Of a DNA stretch of 64,000 bases, positions 57,525 through 64,000 are shown in pieces. The number at the start of each line of letters is the position of its first letter. The first letter of the stretch is position 1. The stretch comes from Zoroaster sp. YZ-2022. Its lineage: Eukaryota > Echinodermata > Asteroidea > Forcipulatida > Zoroasteridae. Both the position numbers and the translations under genes were made by a program. A model generated the notes under the pieces. The model worked only from the letters and a program-made list of their open reading frames with translations. It did no database searches and had not been told where the DNA came from. The stretch is from NCBI GenBank assembly GCA_029582265.1, contig CM055816.1:35641220-35705219 (forward strand), given 5' to 3'.

Positions 57525-58115
57525 CAGTCTCCTCCTCCCTCCCTCCTCTTCGCTCCTCTCTTCCTCCATCACCTCCTCTTCCCTCTATCCCTCCTCCCTC
57601 TCCATCCAAACCTCCTCTTCCCTCTCATCCCTCTCCTCTTCGTCTCTCTTCCCTCCATCTCTCTTCCTCCCTCCATCCTCTCCTCCCCTCCATCCCTCCT
57701 CTCATCCCTCTCCCCTTCCCCTCTTCATCCCTGCCTCTCCTCTCTCCCTTCCATCCCTCTCCTCCTTCCTCCTCCTCCCTCCCCTCCCTCTTCCTCCTCC
57801 TCTTCCTCCTCTCCCTCCCCTCTTCCCCCTCTCACTCTCTTCCCTCCTCTATCCCTCTCCCTTCCCCCCTCTCTTCCCTCCCTCCCCTCTCTCTCCTCTT
57901 CCTTTCCCTCCCTCTCCTCCCTCCTCATCCCTCATCCCTTCCCCCCTTCTCCTCTTCCTTCCCCCTTCCCTCTCCTGTTCCCTCCCCTGCCCTGTCCTGT
58001 TCCCTCCCCTCCCCTCTCCTCTCCTCTTCCCTCCCATCTCCTATCCTCTTCCCTCCCCTCTCCTCTCCTCTTCCCTCCCCTCTCCTATTCCCTCCCCTCC
58101 CCATCCTCTGTTCTC
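57525..58115. repeat. 590-bp almost pure polypyrimidine tract
   Basis: C and T only over nearly the whole length, with CCCTCC, TCTTCC and TCCCTCC units, a few A and almost no G. Long frames on both strands over it (57455-58207 plus; 58188-57725 minus) are low-complexity artefacts. The tract can form intramolecular triplex DNA in principle. Confidence 0.95.
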
Positions 58116-58690
58116 CTTCACACCAAGCACCATATACTTTTTGCAAGAGTTCTGCTAAACTGTTTCTTAATATAAAAGGCTGGAACAATCATACCATGTT
58201 GGGGTGAAAAGTCTAGCACTTCATACTATCAAATAATTGCTTGCTGCCTGGGACACTAGCAAATTAATAACCATATTAAGCTTCAAAACTACCAGGTATA
58301 CAGGTACAGTATGTGTGTGTATGGTCAGTTTGAATGGTCTCTGTTGGCTAGACCCTTATCATACAAGCCATCTTTAGTCATTCCTTGTACTCAATGATGA
58401 TATACAATACTACTAATAACATCATGACATAAAAGGGGCCAGACTATTTTCACTTTGTGTCCATTGATTCGTATGGAAGAAAAAACTAGATGGTTGCATC
58501 ATGCATAAAGGTTTTTGGGTCATGTCATTTCACTGCTAGATAAAATGCTGAGTCATGTCAGCATCGTGAACTTTAAATGCAATGTGAAATTTTTGCTCAA
58601 GTTAAAATGACTTCTCAACTTGCAAATCATCATTCACCAAAAATATTAGGGTTTGGACACATCATTGCATTCAGATTCACATGAGGTATG
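58116..58690. other. Intron, no gene seen
   Basis: No exon or bounded repeat is seen. Confidence 0.4.
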
Positions 58691-58882
58691 AAAATATGCT
58701 CCTTTGCAAGAGAGAGGGGCCTCAGAGGGGTAAATCCATTTACATGCAATTTCTAAAAAGTGATGCAAGTTCTAAAAAAGTGCGGAATCTCCGGGACTGA
58801 CGAAGTTAAAGGTGAAAGTTTTTGGTGTGCCAAGGAATCTGTAATTTTGTTGTCTTTTTCTCTTTCTTTTCCCTTTCTTTAG

Positions 58883-58933
58883 TGAGCGCTCCTTCCAGGA
58901 AACCAAAGAAGTACAAATGTCCACTGTCAGCAG
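58883..58933 (+). CDS. Cytoplasmic-tail exon A (intact copy)
   Basis: The acceptor 'tttccctttctttag' and donor 'gtatac' bound 51 bases, phase 1 in and out, encoding a basic stretch SAPSRKPKKYKCPLSA. Its size is a multiple of three, so inclusion or skipping keeps the frame. Homologous exons are at 11067, 13886 and 63974. Lys/Arg-rich with Ser, it would lie in the cytoplasm after the membrane exon. No named domain. Confidence 0.55.
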
Positions 58934-59100
58934 GTATACAAATATAATCTTCTCTTGCCAGAATATAGGGAAAACAACAGGCACTAGATACTTCAAAGTG
59001 GTAATAGGCTGGTTTGGGGGGGTGTTTGGGGAGGGGGGGTATTTATGGAGAGAATCAAAATCAGCATATAAATTTTCTTTTACTAATTTTGTAATTTTAG

Positions 59101-59178
59101 TTGCTGATGAGGACGCATATGAGGACGCATATGAGGAGGTAAAAGTCCCTGATTCGATGAAGAAGTCTAAATCTGGGG
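59101..59178 (+). CDS. Cytoplasmic-tail exon B (intact copy) with acidic-tyrosine repeat
   Basis: The acceptor 'ttttgtaattttag' and consensus donor 'gtaagt' bound 78 bases, phase 1 in and out. The reading is VADEDAYEDAYEEVKVPDS then MKKSKSG. A 12-base unit GAGGACGCATAT is present twice, giving EDAYEDAY; the copies at 11300 and 14094 have one. Tyrosines preceded by acidic residues, with YEEV, resemble tyrosine-kinase substrate or SH2-binding sites, which suits a receptor tail. The spacing is not that of a classical ITAM. Confidence 0.65.
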
Positions 59179-59310
59179 GTAAGTTAAAATAATTGTACCT
59201 GTACATGGTAATTAAGAAGGGTGAAGATGGGACACGTGAGTAGGCAGCACCCTAACCATGCTAGGGTAACTTTCTTATCACCCTGCTAAATGCAACAACA
59301 GTGGTCAACA

Positions 59311-59348
59311 GTGCAACAAGATCCATAATTATGTGGATCTTGTTGCAC
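59311..59348. other. Near-perfect hairpin conserved in three paralogous introns
   Basis: Arms GTGCAACAAGATCCA and TGGATCTTGTTGCAC with an eight-base A/T loop. The same structure is at 11536-11574 and 14313-14349, each with compensating or single-arm changes. It could be a small foldback insertion that predates the duplication, or a structured intron element. Confidence 0.6.
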
Positions 59349-59592
59349 TTAGCAGTGAAGGGTTCAGTAAATTGGACTGTGGTTTTTCAATCACAGTGCT
59401 GTCTGCAACAACATACGAGGGGATTATTTAGCTGCACAAGCTTTGTGCTTCTCTGCTATGGTAATCATCATTGTCCTTTCCCTTGTTTGCCGCAAGCGCA
59501 TGCTTGTTATTTTCGTTTTCTTTGCTTCTTTTGTTTTCTTTATTTACATAAAAGTAACTTCTCTTTTGTTTCCCTTCTTTATTACATATTAA

Positions 59593-59865
59593 CCAGTTCC
59601 TTTTGGGCACCGGAAAAGCCGTGTTTTTCCGAGCCTGACCCCGTGGCGGGTTTATTTTTACCACACAAACACGACCAATGGTGCTCACCAGCGTGACCGG
59701 GGAGACCGCGTCTTCCACCGTATGTTGTATGGCTAGTTGCCGACGTCGACCGGGAATTCCTATAACAAATATTCCCTGAGAATCCTGTGTGGCATGTTTT
59801 AGATGCCTCATGCGATCCGCTGTCCCAAAAAATTGTGTGTATACACGGCCTCCGACGCGAACTGG
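59593..59865 (-). mobile_element. TTAA-flanked CCAGTTC element, copy 2, with protein-like interior
   Basis: TTAA at 59589-59592 and 59866-59869; the ends are CCAGTTCCTTTTGG and, reversed, CCAGTTCGCGTCGG. The paralogous introns read straight across the site ('tattaaacaa' at about 11872 and 'gttaaacaat' at about 14641), which proves an insertion. The minus frame inside has a non-repetitive composition (TQDSQGIFVIGIPGRRRQLA). It is open in this copy but not in the copy at 10376-10609, so it may be a captured gene piece or chance. Confidence 0.75.
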
Positions 59866-61067
59866 TTAAACAATGCTAAATGCAACCAGACACAACACAG
59901 ACTATTTTGTTATACAAACACAGTCCAGTACTGAATGCAACAAGATACAACAGATTTGAGTCATCAGTACTGGCTGCTGAATGCAGCAACGTCCATCAGA
60001 ATTTTACAACAGTTGCATCCTGTTGCATTTAGCATGATTAGGGTTAATATTAATCTATTGCATTACGACACTTGTCAAGTAAGATTTCTAAAAAATATTG
60101 GTACAAGGAGCCAATTGAAACGTTTTTTTTACCAAAAAGGGTTCTTCTAACAGTATAATTCTTTTCTTCTTCTGTATTTGAATTGTGCGATTCTTAGCTG
60201 TGGTAAAACCACTCAAGATATTTATTCTACAAAAATGAGCAGTTCGCATTGTAAACAATGTTGGGTTCTCCTTTATTTGAAAATCTCAAACTTTTTAAAA
60301 CTGGAGACATCTTAATTTGGGGATATTTAATTTTAAATACTCACAACTTGCTGTTCCCTAGTTTTGCCATGGTTTACATTAATTGCTTCTGTTTCCTCCT
60401 CTATGAGACTTGTAGTTCATCAAAGGGTAATATTTATGTAAATTTTAGGAGGACAGTGCAATCCAAAAATAGACTCTTACAGAGAGGTGTTTTGTTTTGC
60501 TGACTGTTACTGACGCCTTTTGTCCAAAAACTTACAAGTTGCATTTTTTAATCATATTTGTAAAAATCTTTATTTTAATTTGTTTCTCTGTTTATTATAT
60601 ATACTTTTTTTTCATAGTCTCTTAAATGAAGCTACATTTGTCCCGTCGTATTCTGTCATATTAATTGTGTTCTGTCTCTCCGTATGGAAGGCTTACAAAA
60701 GCTCTTTCCCATTTTCCACACATGTTAAAGAGCTAACCCTAACAGCCCAAACCATTCAAACTCCCCAGCAGGGTTTGTTTGATTTTGATGGACCTTGGGT
60801 ACCGTATAGCCCAGACAGGATATTTTGCATGGGGCCGGGTGTCCTAATTCAGCTGGTGCACAGTTGGTAGTGTTTGTACAAAGTGTTATTTTTGGCAGAT
60901 TCAGGAAGGCTCTTAACAGAATAGTGGAGGGGTTAGGGTTAAGATTAATTTTTTCCTTATTTGGTATAATTATAGCTATAGTTTTGTTGCATCTACATGT
61001 ACATATATTATTATATGTATTGAATAAGTGATGTAAATTTATTTCTTTATGTTGGCATGAAATAAAT

Positions 61068-61240
61068 GTTTTTAAATATGTTTCTAAATATATGTTTCTA
61101 AATATACGTTTCTAAATATGTTTCTAAATATATGTTCCTAAATATATGTTTCTAAATATATGTTCCTAAATATATGTTTCTAAACATATGTTTCTAAACA
61201 TATGTTACTAAATGTATGTTAAGTATGTTTCTAAATATAC
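61068..61240. repeat. 14-bp satellite (TATGTTTCTAAATA)n
   Basis: About twelve units with single-base changes (tatgttcctaaata, catatgtttctaaa). The array is interrupted by the mariner-like element and the LTR, and resumes for about 28 bases at 62916-62943. Confidence 0.9.
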
Positions 61241-62518
61241 TACTCAAAACAATTTAGGGAACACTATGGTGCGGACATCTGCTTTTTAGCTTCAAATAAT
61301 GAAAAAGTGATTGAACGTTGGCGGGTGATTTTACTGTGCTTTTTTCAAGAAAGAAGATTTTTTGTTCACCTACACTGTACTGGCGACCAAAAGGGACATC
61401 TGCTTTTCTGGTTTCACAACCCCGAAAAAGGATCGAACATTTTGACATTTTGCGCTTTGCCGAAAGCAGATTGACGTTTACACAGGTGATTATCGTTTTT
61501 CGGTTTCCCCAAACCAGTAGAACGAACGTTTGGACAAACCATTTCTAACTTTCCGATCAAAGCCAACAGGAGCCTAAAGTCTTGTTTGTGCAGAACAGAT
61601 TGAATGATTTGATCTACTCCCTTATCCAAAACATGGACGAATCCCCCCCAATGCAAAAACGATGCGTGATAACCGTCGCTGAAAACAGGGGCGGTACATC
61701 ACAGATCAAACGGAACGCGCCTACCGCCCTGTCGGACATTGTATTGTGACGGATTAGTCCATTTTTTGATAGAGTAGACGGATCAAATTATTCAATCTGC
61801 TTTTCTTCAAGCGCAAAGCAGACTTGTGTCCACTTTTAGCCACTGTTGAGAAAGTTCGATCCGCTTTCAGGAAGCAGGAAAGCAGAAAATGGCTTGTCCA
61901 AAACGTTCGTTCTACTTTTTCGGGTTGTGGGAAACCAGAAAAGCAGACGTCCACTTTAGGCCACCGTGTGACAAAATCTGCTTTTTCGGGGAAGAAAAGC
62001 AGAAAATTGATTTGTTTTAATCTGCTTTTCTGGTTGTACGAAACCAGAGAAAGCAGATATCCACTTTTTACCGCCAGTGTAGGTGAATATAAAATTTTTC
62101 TTGAAACTGAAAAAAAGAAAAGCAGAAAATGGATGTTACCAAAATGTTCAATCTACTTTTTAGGTGGAAGAAAGCAGAAAAGTGAAAAATGCACTAGCCA
62201 ACAATGTTCAATCTGTATTTTTATTATTTAGAAAAGCAGATGTCCACTTTTCGACCTCCATAGAACACCGGATTTTTAACATCAAATAGGTTTGAAATGT
62301 TCCATGAACCGGGATTTTCATTTGAAACCCCCCCCCCCCTCTCTCTCTTTCAGTAGTCATGTCATGAAATGTAATCACTACAGGCATCCTTTATCATCTG
62401 TTTCATTGTGGAGTTGTTTCTCATCAATTCTGTGAAATATTGTGTTTTATCTGAAATAAAGATCTTGCTTTTAACTGGAGATTATTCCGGTGTTCCCTAA
62501 ATTGTTTTGAGCAGTATA
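61236..62518. mobile_element. Mariner-like element with a 1-kb inverted and tandem repeat interior
   Basis: The termini TACTACTCAAAACAATTTAG and (reversed) TACTGCTCAAAACAATTTAG with GAACACCG match the 270-bp element at 43218. The right 260 bases are the reverse complement of that element. The extra part, about 61262-62265, is made of units such as 'atctgcttttctggtttc' and 'agcagatxtccactttt' present in both orientations, so both strands give frames with KSRKW- and KADVxF-type words. No transposase is seen. Confidence 0.7.
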
Positions 62519-62521
62519 TAT

Positions 62522-62915
62522 TGTAGAGTTTATAGCTAGGTGGCGCTGTCTGTCGGGCTGGAGGGGCTTGGTGCACGCTGGTAGGAAACAGCCGCATGCT
62601 GTTCGGTGCGCATTTTGCGTTGCAGCGTGCGCACGCACGCCACGAGAGGCGGGAAAAAGAGGATAGAATAGTTGCCGTCGTAGAAACAGGACGGGAGCCG
62701 ACTGAGTTTAGACTGAACGATAGTCCCAGCACCCTGACAGACAGCGTAGCAGTCAAGGTAGATTATACATTAAAACCCAATTAATGTTGTGTTTACCTGA
62801 TTGATATTTGATTCTGTGAATAAAGATATTGTTAAACTGAATCCCAGTCTCCTGTGTGTTCTTATGTCCGGTCCCTTGCCATACGAATAGAACGCACGAA
62901 GAAAGAAACGTTACA
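62522..62915 (+). mobile_element. Probable solo LTR
   Basis: The element begins TGTAGAG and ends GTTACA (short inverted TGTA/TACA). It contains a GC-rich left half, an AATAAA polyadenylation signal at 62819-62824, and a G/T-rich stretch after it ('cagtctcctgtgtgttctta'). ATAT on both sides (62518-62521 and 62916-62919) could be a 4-bp target duplication, but the flanks are low-complexity. It sits between the mariner-like element and the resumed satellite, so it is an insertion. No internal retroelement is present. Confidence 0.6.
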
Positions 62916-62999
62916 ATATGTTTCTAAATATATGTTTCTAAATTGTTGGCAATGCAAAAGTTATTTATAGTGATTGTATCCACCTATTTATCATGTCAG

Positions 63000-63059
63000 G
63001 TGCATCGTCGGGTTATGAAGAAGTCAACATCGGAGCTTTCAAGAAACCAGCTGAAAGCA
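63000..63059 (+). CDS. Cytoplasmic-tail exon C with YEEV motif
   Basis: The acceptor 'cacctatttatcatgtcag' and consensus donor 'gtgagt' bound 60 bases, phase 1 in and out, giving GASSGYEEVNIGAFKKPAES. The sequence Y-E-E-V in an open, hydrophilic peptide is the second tyrosine motif of the tail and echoes YEEV in exon B. No copy is found in the upstream gene (13.13-13.8 kb), where the corresponding stretch seems deleted. Confidence 0.6.
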
Positions 63060-63630
63060 GTGAGTTTTCAATTTCATTCACATTTATTGCAATGTTAAGT
63101 GAACTCTCATTTCCTTTATGTCAAAGATGTATCGGCCCTCCCTATTTTCTCACTATTTTACCGGCAGTTTTTCTGGGAATCTTCCATTATCTGTTGATGA
63201 AACAAAAACAAATAATTTTCAGAGGGAGGATTTATAGTAAATTAATTTATGGTCTCATCATAAAATAAATTGAGTACTTTATTTTCAGAAACTTGATTTA
63301 ACCGTTATTATGTGCCCAAGTGAATTCATGATGAGACTTACTATCAATTTAATTTGAGAAATGCATATACTATAAAACCATGCCTCTGACAAATTATTTG
63401 CTATCCATTCCCCAAGTAAAATAGTATTGTTCCTATGAAAAAGAAATTGAAATTACTGATAAGATGGCAACAAACATGGGCAATACATGAGATTTTGTTA
63501 TTCCTTTTATAAAGTGTAATATTCCATCTAGTGCTGCACCAATTACTTGGTTACTCAGTTAACCAATTGTATATATGATTACGGTTTGTTCATCCGAAAA
63601 CTACTTTTAAAAAAGTTCATGCAACATTTT
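63060..63630. other. Intron, no gene seen
   Basis: A/T-rich. The plus-strand frame running from exon C into the intron (to 63268) passes a consensus donor and is an extension artefact. Confidence 0.45.
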
Positions 63631-63973
63631 TTGCACCAACCAGTACAAATTTTAGGTTGGGTGTTTCGAGGGTACACCAAAAGTGCACCAATAACACAGC
63701 TCTGGTGTAGTTTTGGGGTACACCAATTTTTTTCAAATGCCTACACTAAAACTGCACCAACTTGGCACCAAAACGGCACTAAAGTTGGCTAAGGGAAATA
63801 TGCTCCTTTGCAAAGAGAGGGCCTCAGAGGGGTAAATCCATTTTACATGCAATTTCTAAAAGTGATGCAAGTTCTAAAAGTGCGGAATCTCCACTGACGA
63901 AGTTAAAGGTGAAAGTTTTGGTACCAAGGAATCTGTAATTTTGTTGTCTTTTTTCTCTCTTCTTTTCCTTTAG
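63630..63973. repeat. Intron segment upstream of exon A4, homologous to 13.55-13.88 kb and 58.69-58.88 kb
   Basis: Collinear marks: 'aggttgggtgtttcg', 'ggcaccaaaac', 'gcaagttctaaaagtgcgga', then 'aattttgttgtctttttt' before the acceptor. Confidence 0.65.
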
Positions 63974-64000
63974 TGAGCGCTCCTTCCAGGAAACCAAAGA
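63974..64000 (+). CDS. Cytoplasmic-tail exon A, second copy of the downstream gene (cut by window end)
   Basis: The acceptor 'ttcttttcctttag' is followed by TGAGCGCTCCTTCCAGG, identical to exon A3 as far as visible. The phase from exon C fits. It shows that the A-B cassette is repeated within one tail, so the gene continues beyond the window. Confidence 0.55.

Larger units (their letters stand above)
59180..61065. repeat. Intron segment, third paralogous copy
   Basis: Collinear with 11.4-13.0 kb and 14.2-15.8 kb as described there, apart from the TTAA insertion. The frames at 59935-60870 are not conserved in the other two copies. Confidence 0.65.

Noticed and set aside
57455..58207. Longest plus-strand frame in this area (250 codons, Ser/Pro/Leu) and matching Glu/Gly/Arg minus-strand frames
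   Set aside because: They only translate the polypyrimidine tract; low complexity in all frames of both strands.
61824..62231. 135-codon plus frame with recurring KSRKW
   Set aside because: Repeat words of the inverted satellite; equivalent words appear on the minus strand, as expected for DNA-level repetition.
62596..62784. 62-codon ORF in the GC-rich part of the LTR-like block, and the overlapping minus frame
   Set aside because: Likely non-coding LTR sequence; no protein family recognised on either strand.

Overview
This is a stretch of animal nuclear DNA, not a bacterial or phage window. There are no long single-exon genes. Very short exons are separated by kilobases of intron, there are two 500-base runs of N (assembly gaps), and interspersed repeats of many kinds are abundant: hAT, piggyBac-like and mariner-like elements, foldback elements, a CR1-like LINE, tRNA-derived SINEs, a probable solo LTR and minisatellites. 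The ubiquitous ACATGTACATGT-type simple sequence and the repeat mix suggest a marine invertebrate, perhaps an echinoderm or another invertebrate deuterostome. I cannot name the species.

Host gene layer (+ strand). One gene can be followed by splice signals and reading phase. It has a single-pass membrane exon (38146-38289), two microexons (39297-39321, 43864-43907), a possible further exon (51687-51759), and then small cytoplasmic-tail exons: A (58883-58933), B (59101-59178, acidic with tyrosines), C (63000-63059, with a YEEV motif) and a second A (63974 to the window edge). Most are phase 1 on both sides, so they can be duplicated or skipped without breaking the frame. A second set of A/B exons with surrounding intron lies at 11.0-11.4 kb and 13.9-14.2 kb. 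The flanking sequence of 0.5-13.1 kb is collinear with 55.0-61.2 kb, so the window holds the 3' part of one gene copy (0-17 kb) and most of the 3' half of a second (38-64 kb). The upstream copy looks decayed: shortened A exons, one lost splice acceptor and no C exon.

Foreign-looking island, 18.3-28.2 kb. Between the gene copies is about 10 kb with a different texture. It is rich in CpG, lacks the ACATGT simple repeats, and is packed with short interrupted coding stretches on both strands that read like compact intronless genes. One 2-kb unit carrying a divergent gene pair is present twice in tandem (about 23.2-25.2 and 25.2-26.9 kb). Several pieces recall uncharacterised proteins seen in scattered copies in cnidarian and other marine invertebrate genomes. 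Some of these look to me like jelly-roll capsid proteins of Polinton/adintovirus-type DNA viruses. I see no polymerase, integrase or packaging ATPase. I regard the island as a decayed endogenous virus-like or selfish multigene element and the best candidate for something undescribed.

Mobile-element layer. A degenerate CR1-like LINE (28.25-32.1 kb) is split by a 962-bp hAT element with a perfect 8-bp target duplication. Other clear insertions are a 1.9-kb hAT carrying a zinc-finger ORF (46973-48881), a 92-bp hAT miniature (50121-50212), a 1.0-kb hAT-like element (15820-16843), four TTAA-flanked elements with CCCTCCTAC termini, two TTAA-flanked CCAGTTC elements, and a mariner-like element with a complex inverted-repeat interior followed by a probable solo LTR (61.2-62.9 kb). 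Because the host segments are duplicated, several insertions can be read against an empty paralogous site. Paralogous segments differ by many one- or few-base indels, so some frameshifts may be assembly error rather than decay.
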